This document shows positions 17,556 through 27,158 of a stretch of DNA of 64,000 nucleotides, piece by piece (position 1 is the first letter of the stretch; the number at the start of each line of letters is the position of its first letter). The stretch is from Mucilaginibacter galii. GTDB taxonomy: Bacteria > Bacteroidota > Bacteroidia > Sphingobacteriales > Sphingobacteriaceae. The stretch lies in the NCBI RefSeq assembly GCF_014635825.1, contig NZ_BMDO01000002.1:352989-416988 (forward strand). Direction: 5' to 3'. The position numbers and the translations under genes are program-made. The notes below the pieces were generated by a model. That model did no database searches and was not told the origin of the DNA. It was given only the letters and a program-made list of their open reading frames with translations.

Positions 17556-17584
17556 AAGCCCTGGCAAACGCCAGGGCTTTTTTT
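17556..17584 (+). terminator. Terminator of the parA-lepB operon
   Basis: AAGCCCTGGC pairs with GCCAGGGCTT around an AAAC loop and is followed by a run of T. Confidence 0.88.
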
Positions 17585-17809
17585 ATGAGTTGTGCTGTGT
17601 TTTTAAACGTGGTCAAGCTAACGGATGCAATAATGAAAGAGAGGCCAGCATAAAGGTTTGAGTGCATCTGTAGTGATACATTCTGATAAGCTTAAAGCAT
17701 CGGGAATAAAGCACAACCGCCGCATGCCACATCAAGCTGCACTATGTCAATACATGGGTTAGGGGCATTAATAAAGGAGTATGCAATTCTACACTCCAGG
17801 TACTAAAAG

Positions 17810-17848
17810 AAAAAGCTCAAAGATCTTCAGTTGATGTTTGAGCTTTTT
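17810..17848 (-). terminator. Terminator of the exopolysaccharide operon
   Basis: AAAAAGCTCAAA and TTTGAGCTTTTT pair around a 15-base loop. The A run on the left becomes a T run for minus-strand transcripts, so it fits the end of the operon whose last gene stops at 17905. Confidence 0.7.
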
Positions 17849-17904
17849 AATGTTGGAGCAGTTATAAAATAGGCGACCTGCTTTATACTACTTGTTATTA
17901 ATCG

Positions 17905-19464
17905 TTAGTCGATCATGCGGTACAATGTCCAGTAATCGGTAACGTAAATTTTATAAATATTAAGCTTCGGATTTTTGCGACGGATACCATCCAAATAAAA
18001 GTCGGTAAGCTGCGTGTAGCCTAACATAGGGTTAGACTCGTTGGCTATCAGCACATAGCCATTGTATTTTTCCGGGGCCTCAATGGCGCTCAGATAGCTT
18101 GCCTGGTAAGGCATGGTTAGTTTACTAATGTCTTTAACATAACAGGCCACAGGGTACGCTATGGCGTCGTCTACCAGTATCTTATCGCTTTCGGGTAGCG
18201 TGTTAATATAGTCAGACATTTCGCGGTTCTGCTCTCCAATTTTATTGCTGGTGCGGTGTAGTAATACGTTGGCAAAATTATTTTCCTCTGGGATGTAAGA
18301 TTTTGACAAGAAGATAAAACCGATGTAGAGTTGCACGGCAACCACAATGGCCAACCCCAACTTTAAGGCCCTTTGATTTCTGATAAAACGAACCCTGAAA
18401 ATAATACAAAGTAATGCCAGTATTAAAAACAGCAGATAGTACTCATACACAAGGTTTACTCCATCGTATTTTACTTTCAAAAATTCAATTAATCCGAAAG
18501 GGGTAAGCAGGGTTAGTATCTGATAGGTGTTTTGCTTAAACAGGTAAATAGCCAGAATGATCATAGGGCAAAACACAATAGCCTTTAACGATACCAAAAC
18601 CGATATTTCGGGGATGGCATATCTTGAAGCTACGCTGGTTAAGCTGTATTCAAACTTGTCGGCTATAATGTTCCAGGTAGCGTAAGGGCTTTCCAGGAAA
18701 TAGTTTAGATCGTCGGCATGGGTAAGATTCAATACTTTATAGATCGCTATAGAGGCTATAGGAAGAATAAAGATGATGCTGTAAATAGAAAACGTTTTGT
18801 TAACCAGTTTACGGCGTAACGATGGATTATTAAAGCTAAGGTGAAGCCTGAATACAGATTCTTTTTCACTTAAATTTAAGCTGTGTATGGCAATTGACAA
18901 TACCAGGGGTATAAAGAACAACGCCAGCCATATGCACTTGTAATCGCTAAAAACAAGCATCACAAAAAATATACTGGCAATAGAAATATGGTAAGTGGTG
19001 TTCGAATTATAGAACCGCAGCATGTTCAAAAAGAACAGGAAGAAAAAGATGAGCACCATGTAAATGGATTTACCAGAACATGCGGTGTAAATAAGTCCCG
19101 GATGCAGGGTAAACAAGATCACCAGCAGGAACAAGTAAAAGTTATCTTTATTACGCTTAACCATAGAGCTGGCCATAATGTAGAATAACAGCGCAGTACC
19201 CACAGCCGATGCCAGTACGGGTGCCAGTATAGGGTTGAAAAAGCTGAACAGGTAAGATCCGTAAAATGGGAGCAAAGGGGAGGTTAAACCCATTACACGC
19301 AATTTATTACCTAAACCATGCGAAATGATCTTTCCTTTTTCAATATAAAACAACGACTCGTAATTACTATAGCCCAGTTTGTTTAAATATACACCAACAA
19401 AAATGTAGTAAACAGCAAGTATAAAAGTAATAATAACAAGATAGTAGGATTTAGAGAGTTTCAT
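17905..19464 (-). CDS. GT-C-like polytopic membrane protein of the exopolysaccharide locus
   Basis: A 519-residue protein with about ten to twelve membrane helices. After the first helix an acidic loop (GYSNYESLFYIEKG) precedes TSPLLPFYGSY, the layout of GT-C glycosyltransferases such as GT39/PMT-like enzymes that use lipid-linked sugars. The C-terminal about 120 residues form a soluble domain with ILVDDAIAYPVACYV and FYLDGIRR, as in other such enzymes with a periplasmic domain. It overlaps the GT2 gene by one base, so translation is probably coupled. It could glycosylate the polymer or transfer a side group; membership in GT39 is an inference from layout, not from a clear motif. Confidence 0.75.
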   Translation of the reverse strand: MKLSKSYYLVIITFILAVYYIFVGVYLNKLGYSNYESLFYIEKGKIISHGLGNKLRVMGLTSPLLPFYGSYLFSFFNPILAPVLASAVGTALLFYIMASSMVKRNKDNFYLFLLVILFTLHPGLIYTACSGKSIYMVLIFFFLFFLNMLRFYNSNTTYHISIASIFFVMLVFSDYKCIWLALFFIPLVLSIAIHSLNLSEKESVFRLHLSFNNPSLRRKLVNKTFSIYSIIFILPIASIAIYKVLNLTHADDLNYFLESPYATWNIIADKFEYSLTSVASRYAIPEISVLVSLKAIVFCPMIILAIYLFKQNTYQILTLLTPFGLIEFLKVKYDGVNLVYEYYLLFLILALLCIIFRVRFIRNQRALKLGLAIVVAVQLYIGFIFLSKSYIPEENNFANVLLHRTSNKIGEQNREMSDYINTLPESDKILVDDAIAYPVACYVKDISKLTMPYQASYLSAIEAPEKYNGYVLIANESNPMLGYTQLTDFYLDGIRRKNPKLNIYKIYVTDYWTLYRMID

Positions 19465-21371
19465 TATTTGGCCGCGTTGTTTTGATTGTTTACTTTACTC
19501 AAACCATGGTTGGTTTTTTCCCAGTAAAAAGGATTCACAATAAGCTGGTAAAGGCCTTTATAAGCCGCAATAGAGTGCATTAACCAGTATAAGGGGTTGG
19601 CAATAGCAAATAAGATAAGCTCATAATAACGGCGTTTAAATACGGCCATCATGTTTACATAGATCATGAGGATGTTACCCACCATTAAATTGAAAATGGA
19701 GATGAACAATACCCAGTCTGGAAATATGGTACGTATGATACCTAAATCGAACACTACATAACCTATAAAGATGAGTATAAGTATAGGATTGATAAGGAAC
19801 ATGATAGGTGTAGCACCCACAAAGAAGTTAAACCCTAAGAAACCTTTAAACCCAATTTTGCGAATCAATCCAATAGGGTCACGCATGTGTACCAGGTAAG
19901 TTTGCATATAACCTTTGATCCAGCGTGAACGCTGGCGTATCCAGTTAGAGAAGTCGTTGTTGGCTTCTTCGTAAGTAGTAGAGTTAATTACCGCAATTTT
20001 ATGTCCTTTTGCGTAAGCACGTACTCCCAAATCGGCATCTTCTGTTACGTTAAAAGGATCCCAGGCACCCAGTTCAATTAAGCTTGCCATTTTAAAGTGG
20101 TTGCTGGTACCACCTAACGGGATAGGAATATCCAGGGTATCCAGTCCTGGTAATACATAATCGAACCAGTATGAATACTCAAGGGTGAACATACGGGTCA
20201 GGAAGTTCTCGTTACGGTTAAAGTAGTTTAGCGCGCATTGTACGCATATGTACTCTTCAGGTAGCTTGTTAAACATGGCTACCACTTTCTTCAGCTGATC
20301 AGTATCCGGGATATCTTCAGCATCGTAAATGGTAAGATATTGGCCTCTCGAAAAGTGCAAACCGTAGTTGCATGCTTTAGGTTTGGTTTTAGGCATGTGG
20401 AAAGGAACCACAATTACTTCAAAAATGGCCGGGAAATCGAGATTACGTACCGCATTCAGCGTTTGATCATCGTCTTCCTCTATCAACAATTTAATGTCCA
20501 GACGGTCGCGCGGATAATCCAGGCTTTGTAAGTTCCAAATCAGTTTCTTGATCAGTTTATCTTCTTTGTATACTGGTAACTGAATGGTGTAAACCGGCAG
20601 CTCATCATCAACAATGTTTTTGATCTCACTTTTGGTAACCGCCTGGTAAAGTTCAAATTTGGAGCCCACCAGCGACAGGAACAACTTAAACGTAATGGTA
20701 AGCAGGAAGAATGTACTTAAAAAAACGTTAAGGATAATAGAAGTAACCTTAAAGTTCAATACCAAGCCGGCTGCAATAATGCCTATTAAACTAAATATGA
20801 ATATTAACTGTTTTGAAGTGAAGGTTGTTAAAGCCGAACTTCCCTTATCGCTGTTCAAAAGTTCGAATACGGCCGATTTTACATACTTTTGGCCTAACAG
20901 TTTATGGCTTAACCAGGTAATATCCAAATCGGATGCTACAATGATGGATGGCTCCATATTATAGGTTAAACGTATAAAATCAATAAAAAGCTGATCATCA
21001 GGGTCGGCCATAATGGTTACGATCCTGTTGTTCTCTGCGCGCAGCGGTATCGCTAAACGCTCATCAGCAAATTTAAGGTCAATTTTATTGAGTACTTCTT
21101 CATCGTAAGCTTCTTCGCGTATTTGCTCCAATACATAACCTGCATTAGTTAGGGAGCGTTCGTAGTTCTTACGGGAGATAAAGCCAAAGGTAAGCGCAAT
21201 TTTTATGGCCGATGATCCTATTTTGGCCGAATAGGCATCTATCTTGATACAGTCCTGCTCGGTTAAAAAGCCATCCTGCATCAGCAGCCTGAAAATTGAA
21301 GAGTTTTTGGTGCCCGAGTATATTTCGTCGGTATCCGTTGCAGTCAAACCTTCTTTTAGGGTATTGCGCAT
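19464..21371 (-). CDS. GT2 polysaccharide synthase with N-terminal MshEN-like domain
   Basis: A 635-residue membrane glycosyltransferase. Residues about 20-165 look like a T2SSE_N/MshEN domain (IFRLLMQDGFLTEQD, then FGFISRKNYERSLTNAG), which in other proteins binds cyclic di-GMP. Two helices follow at about 183-230. The GT-A domain has the cellulose-synthase-type residues: DAED at about 350, TEDADLG at about 441 and QRSRW (the QxxRW motif) at about 483. Three or more C-terminal helices complete the channel. The order MshEN-GT2 resembles XagB/NfrB-type synthases. It is probably the polymerase of an exported glycan. The exact sugar is unknown, and key MshEN residues are poorly conserved here. 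Confidence 0.9.
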   Translation of the reverse strand: MRNTLKEGLTATDTDEIYSGTKNSSIFRLLMQDGFLTEQDCIKIDAYSAKIGSSAIKIALTFGFISRKNYERSLTNAGYVLEQIREEAYDEEVLNKIDLKFADERLAIPLRAENNRIVTIMADPDDQLFIDFIRLTYNMEPSIIVASDLDITWLSHKLLGQKYVKSAVFELLNSDKGSSALTTFTSKQLIFIFSLIGIIAAGLVLNFKVTSIILNVFLSTFFLLTITFKLFLSLVGSKFELYQAVTKSEIKNIVDDELPVYTIQLPVYKEDKLIKKLIWNLQSLDYPRDRLDIKLLIEEDDDQTLNAVRNLDFPAIFEVIVVPFHMPKTKPKACNYGLHFSRGQYLTIYDAEDIPDTDQLKKVVAMFNKLPEEYICVQCALNYFNRNENFLTRMFTLEYSYWFDYVLPGLDTLDIPIPLGGTSNHFKMASLIELGAWDPFNVTEDADLGVRAYAKGHKIAVINSTTYEEANNDFSNWIRQRSRWIKGYMQTYLVHMRDPIGLIRKIGFKGFLGFNFFVGATPIMFLINPILILIFIGYVVFDLGIIRTIFPDWVLFISIFNLMVGNILMIYVNMMAVFKRRYYELILFAIANPLYWLMHSIAAYKGLYQLIVNPFYWEKTNHGLSKVNNQNNAAK

Positions 21372-21403
21372 AGCTAATATACTGTAGTAGTAATTTATAA
21401 ATA

Positions 21404-21439
21404 AGCAATAGCAGGAAATGATGATTTCCTGCTATTGCT
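21404..21439. promoter_or_regulatory. Perfect 15-bp hairpin between the BcsB-like and GT2 genes
   Basis: AGCAATAGCAGGAAA and its exact reverse complement flank a 6-base loop in the 86-base gap inside the operon. On the minus strand it is not followed by a strong T run (TATTTATAAATT), so it may be a partial terminator, an mRNA-processing or a stability element. Confidence 0.7.
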
Positions 21440-21457
21440 ATAGAAAAGAAGGGTTAA

Positions 21458-23536
21458 TTATTCACCCATGTTATCATGCGACCGTTGTACTCTTGAACGT
21501 ACATACAGGAAGCCTAATAATATAAGTACCAGTATGCCTAAGAGCACGTAAAGGTTATAGCTTTCCCAAAAACGGGCTAATCCGCTTTTAGCGTCGGTAT
21601 ACTCAATATTATCAGTGGTTTTGTCGATGTTGAACAGATATTTATTGTCGTTAACATCAGATACAGCAACGTTACTGTTAAGAGTTGATAGCTGCTCGGT
21701 AATTGCTTTAGAAGCTGATAAGAAAGCACCTGCTAAATCGCGGCCGGTTGCGGTAAGTACCAAAATGGCATTATTGCTGCCACGACCGTAAAATATTTGC
21801 GCTAAGCCGTTTGAAACAGAATCAGACAGGGTGTAAACCGGTTTGTTGTCTTCATTGCTGTAGATACGGAAAGCACGGTCAAAACGGATAGGAGCATCCG
21901 GGAACTTGCTCATTAACGGATCATCTTTATCCAGCAATGCTACAACGTTATATTTCTTCAGATCTGCATCGGTAACCTCGTTAGAGTAAGCAAATACAGG
22001 GAAATTGTTGCTGTTTAAGTTATTGTTTAATGCGTAAATAACCTCACCAACTGCAGCGGCTGCATACTTGGTATAGTTTTTACTTACCACAACGCGGGTA
22101 CCACCTTCGTTGAAGGCTTCAGGGTATTGGTAAAAGCTTAAGGTGTTGTTAACAAACGGATTTCTTGATTCCAGGTAAGATTTATCAACATCTATTTCAC
22201 CGAAGAAATTCAGGAAGCTATTCAGGCAATTACCGTTAGAAGGGTAGAATCTGAATTCTGCAGTTAAAGAGTTGTATTTACGGTGTTGGTAACGGTTAAC
22301 TGCAACAGTTACATTCAACTTACCAGATTCGTTCAGCTTTTCGCTGCTGATAAGCATACCGTTTAAGTATACGTTGAAGAAACCGCGGTCGTTAACACTC
22401 ATACCACTGTAGTTACCTACAAAGTGCATTTCTACCTCTTTAGGAGTAAAGCTGAAATCGCTGTTTTTAAAGTTGTAAACGCTACGTAACGAACCGATAC
22501 CCGACATGAAGTTAGATACACCACCCACATCGCGGAAGGTTAATTTGGTACGTTGCTGACTTAGGTTTTTGGCCTTATCATTATCAGCAGTATTTATTAC
22601 CAAGTAGTTACCGAAAGATGAGTTTAAAACGTTGTAGTTACCCAAAGCGGTAATGGCTTTATCGTAACCGCTATCATCGGCACCGGTAATGAATAGAATT
22701 TCGTTGTTTGAAAAAGCCTGGCGTGCAGCCGAGATGGAATTAACAGAACGGAAGCGGTTAGAAGTAGAATCGGTATTTGAGCCTTTGTGAAGGTATATTA
22801 AACCCTGACCACCTTGTGGAGTAACAGTTATAAGGCTGCGTTTGTCGGCAGGTAATAAATCCAGGTTACCAACCATAACGTAGTTTCTGATGCTATCAGG
22901 AACTTTATCTGCAGCATATACGCGCAGGTCGCTCACGGCAAGTGAGCGTTTAATTTTATTATAAGCCCAGGCTACTGCTTTTAAATCAAGCAAACTTGGG
23001 TTACTTGGGTAAACGATAGCTGTTTTAGATTCAAATGAATTGCTAATGTTTACTTTATTGGTTAAGCTTCCGCTGCCTTTAACTAATGAAAGGTAAGAGT
23101 TGCTCTTCACCTTGATCCACATGGCCGGGTTATCCAAGTCTTTACACTTGTTATCGGTAATGGTCAACAATGTTTTTACCTGTACCTTTAAAAACTGGCC
23201 GTTATCGGTTAGGTAGCTGCGGTTTAAAGGGATAACCAAGCGTTGTATCGAATCGCGCGTCATACGACCGCTGTATACTGGCTTGTCTGCAATTACTATG
23301 TTTATGTACGACAGATCTTTTATAAGCGCTTGTGATGGCTCAAAGTATAACACCAGTTTGCTGCTGTTCATATCAACCAGCGGGTCCATTCTAAAGTAAA
23401 ATGAACTTACACCGCTCATGCCATAAATCACTTCATCATCATGGCCATAAGTTTTGAAGGAGATGCTGGTCTGTGCCAGCGTTGTCTTCGCAAACAGGGC
23501 GGTTACTAAAACTAAAAGGGTCAAAAATTTATTCAT
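21458..23536 (-). CDS. BcsB-like polysaccharide synthase periplasmic subunit
   Basis: A 692-residue protein with a signal peptide (MNKFLTLLVLVTALFAKTTLAQ), a long beta-rich periplasmic part, and a single C-terminal helix (YVLLGILVLILLGFLYV) followed by a short basic tail. This is the layout of BcsB, which sits on the synthase and guides the polymer across the periplasm. SVSSFYFRMDPL-like strands, LNGMLISSEKL and ELRFYPSNGNC-type stretches match the alternating jelly-roll/flavodoxin-like repeats of BcsB. Sequence identity to classical BcsB appears low. It lies between the sensor kinase (21 bases upstream) and the GT2 synthase. Confidence 0.85.
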   Translation of the reverse strand: MNKFLTLLVLVTALFAKTTLAQTSISFKTYGHDDEVIYGMSGVSSFYFRMDPLVDMNSSKLVLYFEPSQALIKDLSYINIVIADKPVYSGRMTRDSIQRLVIPLNRSYLTDNGQFLKVQVKTLLTITDNKCKDLDNPAMWIKVKSNSYLSLVKGSGSLTNKVNISNSFESKTAIVYPSNPSLLDLKAVAWAYNKIKRSLAVSDLRVYAADKVPDSIRNYVMVGNLDLLPADKRSLITVTPQGGQGLIYLHKGSNTDSTSNRFRSVNSISAARQAFSNNEILFITGADDSGYDKAITALGNYNVLNSSFGNYLVINTADNDKAKNLSQQRTKLTFRDVGGVSNFMSGIGSLRSVYNFKNSDFSFTPKEVEMHFVGNYSGMSVNDRGFFNVYLNGMLISSEKLNESGKLNVTVAVNRYQHRKYNSLTAEFRFYPSNGNCLNSFLNFFGEIDVDKSYLESRNPFVNNTLSFYQYPEAFNEGGTRVVVSKNYTKYAAAAVGEVIYALNNNLNSNNFPVFAYSNEVTDADLKKYNVVALLDKDDPLMSKFPDAPIRFDRAFRIYSNEDNKPVYTLSDSVSNGLAQIFYGRGSNNAILVLTATGRDLAGAFLSASKAITEQLSTLNSNVAVSDVNDNKYLFNIDKTTDNIEYTDAKSGLARFWESYNLYVLLGILVLILLGFLYVRSRVQRSHDNMGE

Positions 23537-23557
23537 ATCGAGTTGCAGGTTATTATA

Positions 23558-24907
23558 TTAGTTAATGGCGAAAAATTCTACTTTAAAATAATTTCCATTG
23601 TCGTCGCTACGGTAAGTAAGCTCACCACCCATCTCAATGGTCATTAGTTTGGCAATGGATAAGCCCAGTCCCAGGCGGCTTTCAGCAGCAGATCCGGTGG
23701 CATCGTTAAGCGTTTTCAAACGGTTAAACATAAGGTCGAGCTCTTGCTGACCAATGGCTATGCCCTCGTCTATAATTTCAAATACGAATTTTTGCCTTTG
23801 AAGGCTTGTTACTATCCGTATGTTATTGTTGGTTTGTGAAAATTTAATAGCGTTACTCAGCAGGTTTTGAAACACCTGGCTGGTAAACACCTTATCCAAC
23901 CTCACGTTTAACGGTAATTTAAGAATGTTATTAATCAGGTGAACGTTCTTCATGCTGGCCGTATCAACCAGTCCTTTAAACACCTGTTGGGCTACACTAT
24001 TTGCGTCAAAGTTCTCAAGGTTAAATTTTATCTCGGTAGATTCAATTTCCTTAACGTCCATCAGCGTTTTAAGCAGGTACTGCATCTTATCGGCCGATTC
24101 GCTGATATAATGCGCAAACTCTTTCTGGTCATCGCTCAAACGCGAATCTTCTTCCCTGATCATATTATTACTCATCACGATAGAGCCTATCAGGTTCTTC
24201 AAGTCGTGGCCGGCAATATTAATAAAGCTGTTCTTCTGTTCATCAAGCCTGCGCAGCTTATCGTATTGCATATCAATGATGCTGTTCTTCTCTAAAATAT
24301 CACGGTTCTGTGATTTAAGCTGCTCGTTAGATTGTTCGATGAGCAGGGTAGAAGCCACTTCACGCTGTATAACTTTATAACGGGCTGTAGGAATTAAGCA
24401 CGATACCAAGGCAATAATAAAAAAGTACTGACCTCCGTTACTGATAAACATATCGAGACTGTACTGGCAAAGTATGTTGTAAAATATGGCCAGCAGCACA
24501 ATAGCTACTAAAGACTGTATAAGCGAGTTAACCGGCTCCCAAAACACCTGCAAATTGAGGAACAGGATAATGAGGGAGAACATGAGGAAATAAACGGTAA
24601 GGTGGCTCAAGTCAACTATACAGCACAAGATGGACATAACCACAGAGAGCATAAAAAAGCTGATATGCAGCAATAAACGGTAATCGAGCTTTCTGGATTG
24701 GAAAAAGTTGTACAGGCCGTAAATAACAACTACTATAATAATACGGACTATAAAAAACTCTACCCAATAATTAGGCGTATATACAAAATCAATAATACCT
24801 AATAACGGGTACATGAATATGATAGTCCAGATAATGTTATTAGTTAGAAACCACGCTTTTTTACGGGCTTCTTTTTGATATTCTTCTTTATTGATTTGGG
24901 CAAGCAT
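23558..24907 (-). CDS. Membrane sensor histidine kinase
   Basis: A 449-residue kinase. Six or so membrane helices fill residues about 20-185. A coiled stretch (EQSNEQLKSQNRDILEKN) leads to the HisKA domain with the H-box AGHDLKNLIG, His at about 233. HATPase motifs follow: NLLSNAIKFS (N box), IIDEGIAIG (an unusual G1 box, where DxGxG is usual) and GLGLSIAKLM (G2). No response regulator gene is adjacent. It is the first gene of the minus-strand exopolysaccharide operon, 21 bases before the BcsB-like gene, so it probably controls polymer production or responds to envelope state. Confidence 0.9.
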   Translation of the reverse strand: MLAQINKEEYQKEARKKAWFLTNNIIWTIIFMYPLLGIIDFVYTPNYWVEFFIVRIIIVVVIYGLYNFFQSRKLDYRLLLHISFFMLSVVMSILCCIVDLSHLTVYFLMFSLIILFLNLQVFWEPVNSLIQSLVAIVLLAIFYNILCQYSLDMFISNGGQYFFIIALVSCLIPTARYKVIQREVASTLLIEQSNEQLKSQNRDILEKNSIIDMQYDKLRRLDEQKNSFINIAGHDLKNLIGSIVMSNNMIREEDSRLSDDQKEFAHYISESADKMQYLLKTLMDVKEIESTEIKFNLENFDANSVAQQVFKGLVDTASMKNVHLINNILKLPLNVRLDKVFTSQVFQNLLSNAIKFSQTNNNIRIVTSLQRQKFVFEIIDEGIAIGQQELDLMFNRLKTLNDATGSAAESRLGLGLSIAKLMTIEMGGELTYRSDDNGNYFKVEFFAIN

Positions 24908-24972
24908 TGATTAGTTTTGGCAATAGTTAATTTATAATAAGGTTATACGTTTTTGGCCTTAAATGATTTTTG

Positions 24973-26127
24973 ATGCTAAATATAGATAATTATAATTTAC
25001 GGTACTCTGCATTAACAAAATTCAAACGTTTATGGCAATTAGTTGTGATAGTTTGCGTTGTAACCGCAAAAAGCACACCAATATTAGCGCAAAGCCGTAA
25101 TGTTGTCTTTAACAGGGCGGCAAGTTTGGATAATGGTATGAATATTTCGTGGCTTGAACAAACGTGGAATGATAAAGCTTTAAACACAGAGCCGGTTACC
25201 GATGCCGACTTTAAATTGTTAAAGAAGTTAGGTTTTAGTAGTATAAGGCTTCCGGTAGCATTTGAACATTACGCCGCAAAGCGTGTACCCATTGCCCGGG
25301 TATTAAACCGCATAGACAAGGTATTAACCTATTGTAAGCGTTATGGGTTAAAGTTAGTGATCGATTATCATTATGGAAAGCTTAATGATGCCAATTATAT
25401 AGCGGAAACGGCGGTTATTATAAATACTTGGACTTTGCTTACAAATAAGTATTTAAGCGTATCAGGGAATGAATTATATTTCGAAATATATAATGAGCCA
25501 CCGCCTATAAATCCGCAAATTTGGAAAGATGCGGCTTATAATATTGTGAGTGCTATTCATAAAATAGATAAGAAACGCACACTGCTGGTAGGTGCTTCTA
25601 ATTATAACAGTATTTACGAACTTAGCCGTATGGTGCGGCTGGCCGACGAGAACGTAATTTACACCTGTCATTTTTATGAACCTTTTTTATTTACACATCA
25701 AGGCGCGGCTTGGGTTGGTAGCCAGGTAGCAACTACTGGGGTTCCTTTTCCCTATAATGGGGAAAAATTTCCATTGCTTAACTCAAAGGCAAAAGGTACT
25801 TGGGGCGAAATCAATTATAATCAGTATAAAACGGATGGTAATGAACAATCAGTTAAAAATAAATTACAAATAGTTAAAAACTGGTCGGCTAAGTATTACG
25901 TTCCTGTAATATGCAGCGAGTATGGAGTTTACAACCAATACGCCGATGCTGATAGCCGTTGCCGCTATATTAGGGCCGTAAGGCAGGTACTTAAACAGTT
26001 GCAAATACCCGGTATATTGTGGGAATATAATGGCAACTTTTATATTTTTAAAGGAAAGCCAAGCCTCAATACCCTGCCGGTATGCATGCAGAAAGCTATA
26101 GGATATGTAGCTAATAGTAACAAATAA
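24973..26127 (+). CDS. GH5 family glycoside hydrolase (cellulase-like)
   Basis: A 384-residue exported glucanase starting at the ATG at 24973. An N-terminal hydrophobic segment (about 20-38) ends in ILAQ, a probable signal cleavage. GH5 landmarks are clear: IRLPVAFEH, the catalytic acid/base Glu in YNEPPP at about 174, the HFYEPFLFTH strand, the nucleophile Glu in ICSEYGVY at about 315 and the WEYNGNF strand. It should cut beta-1,4-linked glucan or a related polymer. It diverges from the synthase operon with only 65 bases between, matching the way BcsZ-type cellulases accompany cellulose synthases. Its in vivo role could be trimming or release of the polymer. Confidence 0.92.
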   Translation: MLNIDNYNLRYSALTKFKRLWQLVVIVCVVTAKSTPILAQSRNVVFNRAASLDNGMNISWLEQTWNDKALNTEPVTDADFKLLKKLGFSSIRLPVAFEHYAAKRVPIARVLNRIDKVLTYCKRYGLKLVIDYHYGKLNDANYIAETAVIINTWTLLTNKYLSVSGNELYFEIYNEPPPINPQIWKDAAYNIVSAIHKIDKKRTLLVGASNYNSIYELSRMVRLADENVIYTCHFYEPFLFTHQGAAWVGSQVATTGVPFPYNGEKFPLLNSKAKGTWGEINYNQYKTDGNEQSVKNKLQIVKNWSAKYYVPVICSEYGVYNQYADADSRCRYIRAVRQVLKQLQIPGILWEYNGNFYIFKGKPSLNTLPVCMQKAIGYVANSNK

Positions 26128-26177
26128 ATAATATAAAAACCGGTTTTTATGAGTAGCTTTGCCTACTAACTACGATT

Positions 26178-27158
26178 ATGAAATTTTTTGAAGAGAGCCG
26201 CCGCGAAGTGATGAAGCATATTGAAAAATACATGCTCGAAAAGATGCATGAATTTTTGAAGCCTATTGACCAGATATGGCAGCCATCTGATCTTTTGCCA
26301 GACTCTACCCGCGATACTTTTTTTACCGAAATTAAGGAATTACAGGAGAGTGCACAGGGGTTATCATACGATTTGGTTGCTGTATTAATTGGCGATACCA
26401 TTACCGAAGAGGCCTTGCCTACATACGAATCATGGTTGGCTATGGTAGACGGTGTAGATAAAGGCGAGCATAGCGGCTGGATGACCTGGACCCGCCACTG
26501 GACCGCCGAAGAAAACCGCCATGGTGATCTGTTGAACAAGTATTTATACCTTTCGGGTCGTGTAAATATGCGCGCTATGGAGGTATCTACCCAATATTTA
26601 ATTGCCGATGGTTTTGACATTGGTACAGGTACCGATCCGTATCGTAACTTCATTTATACTTCTTTCCAAGAAATGGCTACCAATATTTCGCACCGCAGGG
26701 TAGCGTCGTTAGCCAAAAGAGACGGAGATGTTTTGCTGTCGAAAATGTGCGGTGTAATTGCTGCAGATGAAGCCCGCCACGCTAAAGCCTATAAGCACTT
26801 CATCAGCAAAATATTTGAGGTAGATGCAAGCGAAGCCATGCTGGCCTTTGAAGATATGATGCGCAAGAAAATTGTAATGCCTGCGCATTTCTTACGTGAG
26901 GTTGGTTTAAAAATTGGCCAAACCTTTGGTCACTTTACCGATGCCGCCGAGCGCTTAAAGGTTTATACAGCTATTGATTATGTAGACATTTTGAAAACGC
27001 TGATAGACGAGTGGCAAATTGAAAGCATGACCGAACTTAACGAAGCCGGTGAAAAGGCCCGCGATTATATTGTTAAATTACCTGATCGTTTGCTTCGCGT
27101 AGCCGAGCGTATGAAAAATCCAATGCTTGAATATAAATTCAGCTGGATACACGGATAA
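26178..27158 (+). CDS. Acyl-ACP desaturase (soluble di-iron)
   Basis: A 326-residue soluble enzyme that inserts a cis double bond into acyl-ACP using a di-iron centre, oxygen and ferredoxin. Iron-ligand motifs are EENRHGD at about 110 and DEARHAKAY at about 196, in the fatty-acid desaturase type 2 family, as in plant stearoyl-ACP desaturases. The length is normal for bacterial members. A TAGCTTTG minus-7-like box lies at 26154-26161. It is monocistronic and ends 40 bases before a hairpin terminator. No electron-donor gene is nearby. Confidence 0.92.
   Translation: MKFFEESRREVMKHIEKYMLEKMHEFLKPIDQIWQPSDLLPDSTRDTFFTEIKELQESAQGLSYDLVAVLIGDTITEEALPTYESWLAMVDGVDKGEHSGWMTWTRHWTAEENRHGDLLNKYLYLSGRVNMRAMEVSTQYLIADGFDIGTGTDPYRNFIYTSFQEMATNISHRRVASLAKRDGDVLLSKMCGVIAADEARHAKAYKHFISKIFEVDASEAMLAFEDMMRKKIVMPAHFLREVGLKIGQTFGHFTDAAERLKVYTAIDYVDILKTLIDEWQIESMTELNEAGEKARDYIVKLPDRLLRVAERMKNPMLEYKFSWIHG

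Larger units (their letters stand above)
17541..17904. other. Intergenic region between lepB and the polysaccharide locus
   Basis: The region is 364 bases long. It holds two terminators (17556-17584 and 17810-17848) and about 220 bases between them with no credible coding frame. Confidence 0.6.
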
